From JAUVUV01 sp964548275 (lineage in GTDB: Bacteria; Gemmatimonadota; Glassbacteria; GWA2-58-10): a stretch of DNA of 9,221 nt. Location of the stretch: assembly GCA_964548275.1 (NCBI GenBank), contig CAZJQI010000085.1, positions 1-9,221 of the forward strand, read 5' to 3'. Shown here in pieces: positions 1-7,368 of the stretch. The translations under genes and the position numbers were made by a program. The notes beneath the pieces are model-generated. The model had not been told where the DNA came from, did not search any database, and saw only the letters and a list, made by a program, of their open reading frames with translations. Numbering within the stretch: position 1 is the stretch's first letter; every line of letters starts with the position of its first letter.

Positions 1-145
1 GGAAATGGTGGCTCTCAAGCACGATCTGAAATAAGATCGCCAGGTTTAAATCCCCCTCTTTCCGAATTGTGAGGGATGAGAATAAATATTGTATGTGTCA
101 CACGGCAACTCTATGAAAACAAGGATAAAACCATCAAGCAATTTA

Positions 146-166
146 CCCCGAAGCAAGATTTCGGGG
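146..166 (+). other. Stem-loop in the upstream non-coding region
   Basis: CCCCGAA (146-152) and TTCGGGG (160-166) form a perfect 7-bp GC-rich stem around a 7-nt loop. AATT on both outer sides (140-143 and 167-170) could lengthen it across a 2-nt bulge. The following sequence (AATTCTTTCAATT) has only a broken T-run, so this is at best a weak intrinsic terminator for a gene left of the window. It could instead be structure in the leader of the downstream operon. The pairing is directly visible; the role is inference. Confidence 0.4.
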
Positions 167-239
167 AATTCTTTCAATTAAATAACTCTTTATATATTCG
201 AGAGCTGCAAAGACAGAGATGGTGCAGTGGCTGAGTCGC

Positions 240-262
240 TAACTTTGAATGCCAAAAAGTTA
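240..262. promoter_or_regulatory. Candidate operator for the TetR-family regulator
   Basis: TAACTTT (240-246) and AAAGTTA (256-262) are perfect inverted 7-nt arms separated by 9 nt, giving a 23-bp dyad that ends 24 nt before the regulator's ATG. TetR-family dimers commonly bind palindromes of this size next to their own gene and often autoregulate. The arms are AT-rich and could arise by chance in this AT-rich stretch, and I found no convincing promoter to anchor the site, so the assignment is tentative. Confidence 0.33.
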
Positions 263-286
263 TTTTAATTAAATGTGGGGTGAGTA

Positions 287-931
287 ATGATTACCGACAA
301 AGAAAAAACCGATCAGAAACTGAGCACTCAGCAGAAGATTCTAAATGCGGCAAGGGAAGAGTTTATCGAACGGGGCTACGAAGGAGCACGCATCCAGCGA
401 ATTGCCGATAACAGCGGGGCCAACAAGGCGATGATCTACTACTATTTTACCAGTAAAAAAGAACTCTACAGACGGGTAATCACCAATGTGTTTGGTGGGG
501 CTCTGGGGCAAATCAGGGGAATTTTCGAAGTGGAAATGTCCGTGGAGGAAAAAGTCAAAGCCCTGGTCGATTTTTATGTGAGTTTCTACAGATCGAATAC
601 TGGATTTGTTCGCCTGATGCTAAGGGAGATTGCCAGCAATTCCCCCGTTCTTACCGAGGTTCTGGAGGAATTGAAAGATACGATCAAAGGATACGATTAT
701 CCGGGTGCAGTAGAGACCAGGCTCCTGGGAATTAACTCGGGGAGTAAGGTCCGGGATATTGATCCAAGACATACGATGATGTCTCTTGTTTCGATGTGCG
801 TCGGTTTTTTTATTTTCCGCCCGGTGGCCTCAGCAATCCTCTCCCTTTCTCCGGAGGAAGCCAAAAGGTTCGCAGCCGAGCGTTCAGAGCACATTTCAGA
901 CCTTCTGTTGCACGGAATATTAAAAAGCTGA
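287..931 (+). CDS. TetR/AcrR-family transcriptional regulator, CecR-like
   Basis: This is a probable DNA-binding repressor controlling the export operon it heads. Its 214 residues are a normal TetR length. Residues about 14-60 form the conserved N-terminal helix-turn-helix domain: QQKILNAAREEFIERGYEG, then IQRIADNSGANKAMIYYYF and SKKELYRRV, which is the family signature in order. The rest (about 75-210) is helical and should form the ligand-binding and dimer region; its overall look and the neighbours recall CecR (YbiH), the regulator of the E. coli ybhGFSR locus. The ATG start is preceded by GGGGTGAG (277-284). The gene lies 15 nt before the outer-membrane factor gene in the same direction, so it is probably co-transcribed and autoregulated, possibly through the dyad at 240-262. 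The family call is secure. The CecR-like label rests mainly on context, and the ligand is unknown. Confidence 0.93.
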   Translation: MITDKEKTDQKLSTQQKILNAAREEFIERGYEGARIQRIADNSGANKAMIYYYFTSKKELYRRVITNVFGGALGQIRGIFEVEMSVEEKVKALVDFYVSFYRSNTGFVRLMLREIASNSPVLTEVLEELKDTIKGYDYPGAVETRLLGINSGSKVRDIDPRHTMMSLVSMCVGFFIFRPVASAILSLSPEEAKRFAAERSEHISDLLLHGILKS

Positions 932-946
932 AAAAGGAGGCTCCAG

Positions 947-2314
947 GTGAGGAGTTTGCCGCGAAAAGTTCAACTTGTTTTATCTTTCTTGTTCGCAGGG
1001 ATGTACTTTGCTTTTCCCCTTCAGGCCGGGGAACTGGGGCTCTGGGATTGCGTTAGGCTGGCGGTTACCAGACACGCGGTGGCAAAGGCGGGCAACTGGA
1101 GGGTTGTGCAGGCCCAGGCCTCTGTGGATGAGGACCGGACCGCGTTCAAGCCCGAGTTGTCTTTTGGGGCGCATTATGTGGCCAGAAGTTACGTGCCGGA
1201 GATTCCCATTCCAACCGGTCCGATACCGCTGGGAGACCATCACGACGCTGGTTTTACCGTGGAAGCCGGGCACCTTCTGTATGACTGGGACAGGAGGAAA
1301 AACAGGCTCGAGGCGGATTTAAAGCTCAAAAAGGCGAACCTTCAGTCTCTCCGGGCACTGCGCGAGACCCTGGCGCTCGAGGCCGGCACCGGCTACCTTC
1401 GCCTCCTGGCCGCCCGGCGCGAACAGAAAATAGCCGAACGTTCTGTAGAAATCGCTCGGACGCACCATGAACACCTGCTTGCCTTTCACCGTTCCGGTTT
1501 GACCACCTGGGACGAGGTGCTCAAGGCCCAGGTGCACCTGGAACAGTCACGTGTGATGTTAAGCCGCAGTTCGAACCAGGTCAGGCTGGCCCGCGCAGAT
1601 CTTCTCCAGCGCATCAGCATGTCTCTGGACAGCAAGGCGTCTTTCAGCGACAGGGTGGAGGGACTACCCTTAGAGGGCTCGGGCGAGCAAGGGCTCGATT
1701 CGGTGCTGGCCCGGCGTCCAGATCTGAGGGCTTACAATGCCAGGCTTGCCTCTCTCGAATCTCTTGCAGAAACTTTTGCAACTGATGACAAGCCTGCGGT
1801 GCGCATGTTCGCCAGTGCCAGCTTTGCCCGGCCTGGAGTTGACCAGTTCCGCAACGAGTGGATTGGCTATGGTCGGATCGGAATCGGGCTGGACTGGCAA
1901 TTTTTTGACTGGGGGCGCAAGGATTACCGGGTGGCAAAGGTAAAGGCCCAGTGGGAGGAAACCCTGGCCGAGCGCCGTGTCCTGAGCCAGCAGATTGCAC
2001 TTCAGCTTGAAAGAGCAAAGCTGGCTGAGCAAGAGGCCGCGGACCGCCTGTCTCTGGCCGGTAAAGCACAGGAGGCAGCCAAGGAGCATTTCCGTATCGT
2101 GAGCGCCCGGTTCGACCAGGGACAGCTCACCAACACCGAATACCTGGATGCCGAGGAGAACGTCACGGTGAGCGATCTCGAACTCTCCCACACCGAGCTT
2201 GATCTGGCATTGGCGCGCTGGAGACTCGCCTACACCGAGGGCATCCTGGTGGCTGAGATTGACTCGCGCTGGCCTGAAGTTGAAATGGAAACTGAAGAAA
2301 TTTTCAGTAAATAA
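947..2314 (+). CDS. TolC-family outer-membrane efflux protein
   Basis: This is the outer-membrane channel and periplasmic tunnel of a tripartite exporter. The 455-residue product starts with a signal peptide (basic MRSLPRK, a hydrophobic core, likely cleavage after LQA at residue 27). After it, LGLWDCVRLAVTRH matches the usual first helix of mature TolC-type proteins. Two long helical, alanine/leucine/glutamate-rich halves follow. The second contains FFDWGRKDYRVAKVKAQWEE, the typical repeat-2 motif, and FDQGQLTNTEYLDAEE, typical of the last coiled-coil hairpin. Length and order fit a complete OMF. The GTG start is chosen because AAAAGGAGG (932-940) lies 6 nt upstream; it also places the signal peptide at the extreme N-terminus. 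The gene is 15 nt after the regulator and 17 nt before the adaptor. Having its own channel in the operon suggests the exporter does not depend on a shared TolC encoded elsewhere. Confidence 0.94.
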   Translation: MRSLPRKVQLVLSFLFAGMYFAFPLQAGELGLWDCVRLAVTRHAVAKAGNWRVVQAQASVDEDRTAFKPELSFGAHYVARSYVPEIPIPTGPIPLGDHHDAGFTVEAGHLLYDWDRRKNRLEADLKLKKANLQSLRALRETLALEAGTGYLRLLAARREQKIAERSVEIARTHHEHLLAFHRSGLTTWDEVLKAQVHLEQSRVMLSRSSNQVRLARADLLQRISMSLDSKASFSDRVEGLPLEGSGEQGLDSVLARRPDLRAYNARLASLESLAETFATDDKPAVRMFASASFARPGVDQFRNEWIGYGRIGIGLDWQFFDWGRKDYRVAKVKAQWEETLAERRVLSQQIALQLERAKLAEQEAADRLSLAGKAQEAAKEHFRIVSARFDQGQLTNTEYLDAEENVTVSDLELSHTELDLALARWRLAYTEGILVAEIDSRWPEVEMETEEIFSK

Positions 2315-2331
2315 ACACTCTGGAGGGTGAT

Positions 2332-3270
2332 ATGAAAGTATGCGGTTTGATTTTACCCGCCAGGACAGGCCTGAGGCTCCTGGCAGGTTTGCTTGTGGTG
2401 CTGGCGGGTGTATTCTGGAGCGGTTGTGAAAGGCAGGATGGGCCATTTTACGCCTCTGGAACATTCGAGGCAGTGGAGGTCGATATTGGCAGCCTGGCAA
2501 CAGGCCTGCTGCTGAAGTTGCCCAAAAGGGAAGGCGACCTGGTTAAAAAAGATGAGCTTTTGGCAAAGATAGACAGCGAGAAGCTCGAAATCGAGCGCGA
2601 CCTTGTTTGCATCCAACTCGAAGAGGTGGACCTGGAGTTCGATCTGATCCAGGAAAAAATCGCCGGCAACCGGATAAGCCTGAAAAACAACCAGAAAAGT
2701 CTGGAGCGCTTCCGGGCATTGCATGAGGTAAAGAGCGCGACCGAGCAGCAACTGGATGATCTTACAACCGCGGTAAAGCTCGACCAGACCCGTTTTGATG
2801 CCTCGCTCAAGGAACTTGCCAGGCCGGCGATCCGCCGCAAGGAACTCCAAACACGCATTCGCCTGCTGGAGCGTACTATCGCTGACAGCCGGATTCTTTC
2901 GCCTATCGACGGCCAGGTGATCGGCCGGTTCGCCGAGCCGGGCGAGGTTGTCACACTCGGAACACCCTTGCTCAGGGTGGCGGACCTCAGCTTGCTCGAA
3001 ATCAGGGTTTATCTCCCGAGCGCATTACTGGGCAAAATCACACTTGGGCAGCAGGTCAGCCTCCGCGCAGACGGCGCTCCGGAGCGCGAGTTCTACGGCA
3101 GGGTGGCCTGGATCTCGCCCGTGGCCGAATTCACTCCGAAAAATATTCAAACCCCCGAGGCCCGTGCGGAACTGGTCTATGCAGTGAAAATCGAGGTATC
3201 CAACGATGAGGGAGTGCTCAAGGTCGGCATGCCGGCTGATGTTTATTTCAACAGAGAAGGCAGGCAATGA
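2332..3270 (+). CDS. HlyD/YbhG-like periplasmic adaptor (membrane fusion protein)
   Basis: This is the periplasmic adaptor linking the inner-membrane ABC transporter to the outer-membrane channel. The 312 residues begin with a hydrophobic N-terminal segment (about 13-30), either an anchor or a lipoprotein signal. Cys32 follows WSG, a lipobox-like site with an atypical Trp at -3. Residues about 41-82 form the first half of the biotinyl-lipoyl-like domain (ASGTFEAVEV, GDLVKKDELLAKID). About 85-183 form an alpha-helical coiled-coil hairpin rich in E, K, L and Q. About 187-218 form the second lipoyl half (SRILSPIDGQVIGRFAEPGE). A beta-barrel domain follows, with SPVAEFTPKNIQTPEAR near 262-278, characteristic of YbhG-type HlyD proteins, and a closing GMPADVYF. 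The ATG has GGAGGG (2322-2327) upstream. The stop overlaps the next start as ATGA, implying translational coupling to the first ATPase. Confidence 0.92.
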   Translation: MKVCGLILPARTGLRLLAGLLVVLAGVFWSGCERQDGPFYASGTFEAVEVDIGSLATGLLLKLPKREGDLVKKDELLAKIDSEKLEIERDLVCIQLEEVDLEFDLIQEKIAGNRISLKNNQKSLERFRALHEVKSATEQQLDDLTTAVKLDQTRFDASLKELARPAIRRKELQTRIRLLERTIADSRILSPIDGQVIGRFAEPGEVVTLGTPLLRVADLSLLEIRVYLPSALLGKITLGQQVSLRADGAPEREFYGRVAWISPVAEFTPKNIQTPEARAELVYAVKIEVSNDEGVLKVGMPADVYFNREGRQ

Positions 3271-4181
3271 ATTACGATATCCAGATAGAAAAGTTAAGCA
3301 AAAATTTCGGTGATCTCCAGGCAGTGGCAGAAATCGACCTGAAAGTCGCCAGGAGAGAGCTTTTCGGGCTGATCGGCCCGGACGGTTCCGGCAAGACCAC
3401 CCTGATCAGGATCCTGGTGGGCCTGATGAGAGCCGACAAGGGCAGCGCCAGGGTGGGGGGATTAGATGTGGCCACTGAGCTGTTCAAGATAAAGGAGAAT
3501 ATCGGTTACCTCTCGCAGCGCTTCAGCCTCTACCCTGATCTGACCGTTATGGAGAACATCCGTTTTTACGGCGACCTGTTCCAGGTCAAGAAGGGGGAAA
3601 TGCGAGAAAGAGAGAAACAGCTTCTGGCTTTCAGCAGGCTCGAGCCGTTCACCAATCGCAGGGCCGGAGCGCTCTCAGGCGGAATGAAACAGAAACTCGC
3701 TCTCTGCTGCACACTGATTCATGTCCCCGGAATCCTCTTTCTCGATGAACCGACAACCGGTGTGGATCCGGTCTCGCGAAGGGAATTCTGGGACCTTCTG
3801 GACGACCTTCGCAACAAAGGCACAACTATTTTTGTCTCCACAGCTTACATGGACGAGGCGGCTCGCTGCGACAGGGTCGGGTTGATGTACGCCGGGAAAC
3901 TGATGGCGGTTGATATACCGGATAAGATACCGGAAAAGTATCCATATCACCTGCTCGAAGTAATTCTGGCCGAGCCGGTAACAAAGGCTCATTTGCTGGA
4001 AAGCCTTCCCGGAGTGCGTTCCGTACAGGTTTTCGGCGACAGGCTGCATGTGGGCGTGGACAGGCTGGAAGGAATCGAGGATAAGATCGCCAAGGCGCTC
4101 GAAGCGCAAGTGGTAACCAGGCCCGAGCTCAGGCAAATCAAGCCCGGGCTGGAGGATGTTTTTGTCGAGTTGATTCGTTAA
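3267..4181 (+). CDS. ABC-2-type exporter ATPase, matching the N-terminal half of YbhF
   Basis: This is one of two nucleotide-binding subunits that power the exporter from the cytoplasmic face. In 304 residues it has Walker A GPDGSGKTT (37-45, Asp in place of the usual Asn), Q-loop YLSQRFSLY with Gln84, signature LSGGM (136-140), Walker B ILFLDE (156-161) with the catalytic Glu161, and D-loop GVDP. The H-loop reads STAYMDEA, with Ala193 where the switch histidine normally sits. A C-terminal extension (about 225-304) ends in LEDVFVELIR, as in DrrA-type ATPases. The Asp in Walker A and the missing His resemble the first domain of E. coli YbhF as I remember it. Its ATG overlaps the adaptor stop by 4 nt. 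It is expected to pair with the next gene's product and the two permeases; a homodimer is possible but less likely. Confidence 0.93.
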   Translation: MNYDIQIEKLSKNFGDLQAVAEIDLKVARRELFGLIGPDGSGKTTLIRILVGLMRADKGSARVGGLDVATELFKIKENIGYLSQRFSLYPDLTVMENIRFYGDLFQVKKGEMREREKQLLAFSRLEPFTNRRAGALSGGMKQKLALCCTLIHVPGILFLDEPTTGVDPVSRREFWDLLDDLRNKGTTIFVSTAYMDEAARCDRVGLMYAGKLMAVDIPDKIPEKYPYHLLEVILAEPVTKAHLLESLPGVRSVQVFGDRLHVGVDRLEGIEDKIAKALEAQVVTRPELRQIKPGLEDVFVELIR

Positions 4182-4251
4182 CAGGCCCATTGAGAGTACA
4201 CGAATATTAAAATGAAAAAGAACTTAAACAATCCGGATTTTGGAGAGCAAT

Positions 4252-4980
4252 TTGGCTGATGAGTTCATAGTCACCGCACGGGGACTGACCCGGACATTCG
4301 GCAAATTCACTGCTGTGGACAGTATAGATTTCGATGTCTCAGAGGGCGAGATTTTCGGTTTTCTGGGTCCGAACGGCGCCGGGAAAACGACCACGATCAG
4401 GATCCTCTGCGGACTTCTGCGGCCCACCTCAGGAGAATGCCGGGTGGACGGTATCGACGTGAGGAAAAAACCCGAGCAGATCAAGCAGCGAATCGGTTAT
4501 ATGAGCCAGAAATTTTCCCTTTACGAGGATCTCACCGTGGGCGAAAACCTCCAGTTTTTCGGCGGGGTTTACGGCTTGAAAGATGCGGAAATAACCAGGC
4601 GGCAGAAAGAACTTTTCCACCTGCTGTCTCTCGGGGAGGTTGAACGCCAGAAAACGGCCGAACTTCCTTTGGGCTGGAAACAGTGCGTGGCCCTTGCCAG
4701 TGCCGTGATTCACCAGCCGAAAATAGTATTTCTCGATGAGCCCACCAGCGGTGTCGACCCGATCAGCCGAAGGAATTTCTGGGCGCTGATCCACAATATG
4801 GCCGCCCAGGGCACCACGGCTTTTGTCACCACGCATTACATGGAAGAGGCCGAATACTGCAACCGGATTTCAATAATGGAAGCCGGCAGGATAATCGCTC
4901 TCGGTACCCCTGGTGAGCTGAAAAAAAGTTTCGGGAAGAATTCCGTGGAAGAAGTTTTCGTGCACCTGTTGATAAAATAG
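4252..4980 (+). CDS. ABC-2-type exporter ATPase, matching the C-terminal half of YbhF
   Basis: This is the second nucleotide-binding subunit. From the chosen TTG start it has 242 residues: Walker A GPNGAGKTT (39-47), Q-loop YMSQKFSLY with Gln86, Walker B IVFLDE with Glu163, and H-loop TTHYMEEA with His195. Where the signature should read LSGGQ it has LPLGW (138-142), a departure shared, as I recall, with the second domain of YbhF. The TTG at 4252 is preferred because GGAGAG (4242-4247) is properly spaced. A TTG at 4240 would add four residues but has no ribosome site. An in-frame stop at 4225 excludes longer forms. It follows the first ATPase after 70 nt, the longest gap in the operon, and ends 11 nt before the first permease. 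The frame differs from the first ATPase and stops lie between them, so the pair is truly split, not one frameshifted gene. Confidence 0.91.
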   Translation: MADEFIVTARGLTRTFGKFTAVDSIDFDVSEGEIFGFLGPNGAGKTTTIRILCGLLRPTSGECRVDGIDVRKKPEQIKQRIGYMSQKFSLYEDLTVGENLQFFGGVYGLKDAEITRRQKELFHLLSLGEVERQKTAELPLGWKQCVALASAVIHQPKIVFLDEPTSGVDPISRRNFWALIHNMAAQGTTAFVTTHYMEEAEYCNRISIMEAGRIIALGTPGELKKSFGKNSVEEVFVHLLIK

Positions 4981-4991
4981 GAGACAAGGCG

Positions 4992-6092
4992 GTGCTCAAG
5001 CCCAAAATAGTCGTTCTGGCTGTCAAGGAAACAAAGCATATCCTGCGCGACCCGCGTTCCCTCGGGCTTATTTTCCTTCTCCCAGTGGTAATGATCTTGC
5101 TTTACGGCTACGCTGTCAATCTGGATCTGAAAAACATCCCGGTCTCTGTTGTGGATCATGATCGTTCCCCGCTTTCGAGACTGATAGTGGAGAAAATGCT
5201 CAACTCCGGCTATTTCTCAATTACCGGCCAGTATGGGAAAGTAAGCGAGGCGAGGCGGACTATCTATTCAGGCAGATCGTTCGGTATAGTGGTTTTCCCA
5301 AAAGGGTTCGCTACTGATGCGAAAAGAACCAGGGGAACCCACGTGCAGTTCCTTCTCGACGGAAGCGATGCCAACACGGCCACAATTGCCTCGAATTATT
5401 TCAACGCTTTTATCAGCCAGCTCTCCCGCGACCCGTTTTATGAAGCGCCCCTGGCGGTACATTCCCGCGTCCTCTATAACCCGGACCTGGAAAGTGTGAG
5501 ATTTATCGTGCCTGGCCTGGCCGGGGTGCTGTTGATGCTGGTCTGTGCATTGATGACATCGGTGGCGATTACCCGCGAAAAAGAGGTCGGTACTCTGGAG
5601 CTCGTGCTGACCACCCCGATCAGGCCCTACCAGGTGATTATCGGCAAGGTTCTGCCCTATATCGTGATCGCCTTTCTCGAATGCCTCTTGATTGTTGGGT
5701 TCGCCCATCTCTGGTTCGGTGTGCCGGTGGAGGGAAATCTCGCTCTGTTGCTGTTCATGACTTTCGGCTACCTGTTCTGTGCACTTAGCATCGGTATCAC
5801 CATCTCGGCGGCGGTCAATACCCAGCAGGTGGCAATGTCCCTGGCAATGGTGACAACCATGCTGCCCTCTGTGATGCTTTCCGGCTTTATTTTCCCGGTA
5901 GCCAGCATGCCCCGCCCCCTGCAGATAATCAGCATGTGCATCCCTGCCACCTATTACCTGCGGATAATCCGTGGGATAATGCTCAAGGGAGTGGGCTGGG
6001 CCGAACTCTGGCCGAACTTTGCCGTTCTTGTAGGAATCGGTGTGTTTTTGATTTTCATCGGGATGAAAAAATTCAGCACCCGTCTGAGTTGA
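4992..6092 (+). CDS. ABC-2-type transporter permease, YbhS-like
   Basis: This is an inner-membrane subunit forming half of the export pathway. The 366 residues have the ABC-2 layout. A short cytoplasmic N-terminus with ETKHILRDPRSL precedes TM1 (about 25-43), followed by a large periplasmic domain (about 45-168) carrying VSVVDHDRSPLSR and LLDGSDANTA. Five hydrophobic segments then follow, near 172-192, 223-246, 251-277, 283-303 and 341-358. The cytoplasmic loop TREKEVGTLELVLTTPIRP (194-212) is the conserved segment likely to contact the ATPases. The GTG start is supported by AGGAGA (4979-4984) 7 nt upstream. It is a clear paralogue of the next gene (shared NPDLES/NPNLES, RPYQ/RPWQ and LKG motifs), so the two probably form a heterodimer as YbhS and YbhR are thought to do. 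Substrate unknown. Confidence 0.93.
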   Translation: MLKPKIVVLAVKETKHILRDPRSLGLIFLLPVVMILLYGYAVNLDLKNIPVSVVDHDRSPLSRLIVEKMLNSGYFSITGQYGKVSEARRTIYSGRSFGIVVFPKGFATDAKRTRGTHVQFLLDGSDANTATIASNYFNAFISQLSRDPFYEAPLAVHSRVLYNPDLESVRFIVPGLAGVLLMLVCALMTSVAITREKEVGTLELVLTTPIRPYQVIIGKVLPYIVIAFLECLLIVGFAHLWFGVPVEGNLALLLFMTFGYLFCALSIGITISAAVNTQQVAMSLAMVTTMLPSVMLSGFIFPVASMPRPLQIISMCIPATYYLRIIRGIMLKGVGWAELWPNFAVLVGIGVFLIFIGMKKFSTRLS

Positions 6093-6107
6093 CCACGGAA
6101 AGACTCG

Positions 6108-7235
6108 ATGAATACGATCAAGGCCATAGTAAAAAAAGAGTTCATTCAGGTTTTCCGCGATCCGATGATGTTGCGGATTATATTCATAATACCCATGGTG
6201 CAGCTTTTTGTCCTGGGCTATGCGATTACTTTCGACGTGAAGAATGTTGCCCTGGTAATCCGCGATGCGGATAAAACGAATATAAGCCGCCTCCTGCTTG
6301 AAAAAGTTATCCAGAGCCGCAGGTTCAAGATTGCCGGATACGAGCAAGCCCAGGGCCGGCTCAAGGGTTATTTCGAAACAGGCAAAGCCAGCCTGACACT
6401 TGCTATTCCAAAAGGGTTCGAAAAAGACCTTGCCAGAGGAAGGCAGCCAGAACTCCAGGTCCTGGTCGATGGAGTGGATTCCAATACCTCGCTGGTGGCA
6501 ATGGGTTATCTTCAGCGGATAATCGCCGACAGCAAGGATTATCTCTCCGCGGAACTGGGAATCACACAGCCGGTTCTCAGCAGGTCTTCTCTGAAGATCA
6601 GCCCGCGCATCCGGGTCTGGTTCAATCCGAATCTGGAAAGCAAGTTCTTCATGCTGCCCGGGATCGTGGCGATACTTGTTACCATGACCACGACTCTGCT
6701 GACCGGCCTGGGGATAGTGCGGGAACGCGAACTTGGCACTCTCGAACAGTTGAACGTTACACCGATTCGTCCCTGGCAGTTGATGCTTGGCAAAACCATT
6801 CCGTTTGCGATCCTGGGTTTCATTCTGTTTTTCCTGGCCCTTACAGTGTTGGCCTTATGGTACCGAATCCCCATGGTTGGCAGTCTGGGGCTTCTTCTTC
6901 TCTTTGCCTTTATTTTTCTTTTAAGCACACTCGGAGTCGGGCTATTTATCTCCACAGTGGCCACCACTCAGCAGCAGGCGGTGTTTCTCGCCTTTTTCTT
7001 CACCATTTTCGCCATCTTGACGAGCGGCCTGTTTGCCCCGATTCACAACATGCCTCCTTTTGTCCAGAAACTTACCTACCTTAACCCGGTGCGCTATTTC
7101 ATGGATATAGTCAGAGGGATTTACCTCAAGGGAAGCGGGATAGAATATCTCTGGCCCGACGGCGTAGCACTTCTTGCCTGGGGAATCGGGGCGATCAGCC
7201 TGGCGTCTTTTCGTTTTAAAAAGCAAATAGATTGA
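6108..7235 (+). CDS. ABC-2-type transporter permease, YbhR-like
   Basis: This is the second inner-membrane permease subunit. Its 375 residues have KKEFIQVFRDPMM before TM1 (about 22-41), a periplasmic domain (about 43-175) with VLVDGVDSNTS, and further membrane segments near 182-202, 230-251, 257-283, 291-311 and 352-368. The conserved cytoplasmic loop RERELGTLEQLNVTPIRPWQ (205-224) precedes the third segment. Near the C-terminus LNPVRYFMDIVRGIYLKGSG matches the standard ABC-2 ending motif. It starts with ATG 15 nt after the upstream permease, behind a modest GGAAAG site (6097-6102). It is the last gene of the export cluster: 133 nt of non-coding sequence follow, and the next genes show no transporter features. 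YbhR-like rather than YbhS-like is inferred from gene order as much as from sequence. Confidence 0.93.
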   Translation: MNTIKAIVKKEFIQVFRDPMMLRIIFIIPMVQLFVLGYAITFDVKNVALVIRDADKTNISRLLLEKVIQSRRFKIAGYEQAQGRLKGYFETGKASLTLAIPKGFEKDLARGRQPELQVLVDGVDSNTSLVAMGYLQRIIADSKDYLSAELGITQPVLSRSSLKISPRIRVWFNPNLESKFFMLPGIVAILVTMTTTLLTGLGIVRERELGTLEQLNVTPIRPWQLMLGKTIPFAILGFILFFLALTVLALWYRIPMVGSLGLLLLFAFIFLLSTLGVGLFISTVATTQQQAVFLAFFFTIFAILTSGLFAPIHNMPPFVQKLTYLNPVRYFMDIVRGIYLKGSGIEYLWPDGVALLAWGIGAISLASFRFKKQID

Positions 7236-7368
7236 CTGTCAAATTTCTTCCTGGCGAAATTCTACATCGGTCGCTTTTCTTGCATTTTCCCGACCTTTCT
7301 GTTAATGTAAGCGTACATATTTTATGAGGTTTAAATTCACATGAAAGAAAAATTCGGGTTGCTGTAAA

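Noticed and set aside
22..39. CGATCT / AGATCG small hairpin
   Set aside because: A 6-bp stem with no T-run and no gene context; it may be chance.
172..198. TTTCAA / TATATT promoter-like pair
   Set aside because: The 15-nt spacer is short and the -35 is poor; in AT-rich sequence such matches are common. It remains possible but is not supported enough to list.
76..234. 52-codon ORF in the upstream region
   Set aside because: GAGGG directly abuts the ATG, too close for a ribosome site. The product resembles nothing known to me and the stretch is AT-rich, so chance is likely.
245..274. TTGAAT / TTAAAT promoter-like pair with 18-nt spacing
   Set aside because: Transcription would begin at about 281, inside the ribosome-binding site of the regulator gene, so it is unlikely to be its promoter.
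1670..2500. 276-codon open frame on the minus strand over the outer-membrane factor and adaptor
   Set aside because: It crosses two convincing + strand genes and shows no family motif; it is a shadow of their codon bias.
5268..6347. 359-codon open frame on the minus strand across the permease genes
   Set aside because: Its translation is extremely rich in His, Gln, Asp and Gly with no domain, the expected artefact of reading hydrophobic membrane-protein codons in antisense. The + strand genes are well supported.
7242..7261. AATTTC / GAAATT hairpin after the last permease
   Set aside because: It is only a 6-bp AT-rich stem without a following T-run; too weak to call the operon terminator.
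7280..7308. TTGCAT / TAATGT promoter-like pair before the hypothetical gene
   Set aside because: Spacing is 17 nt but each box matches the consensus at only about three of six bases.
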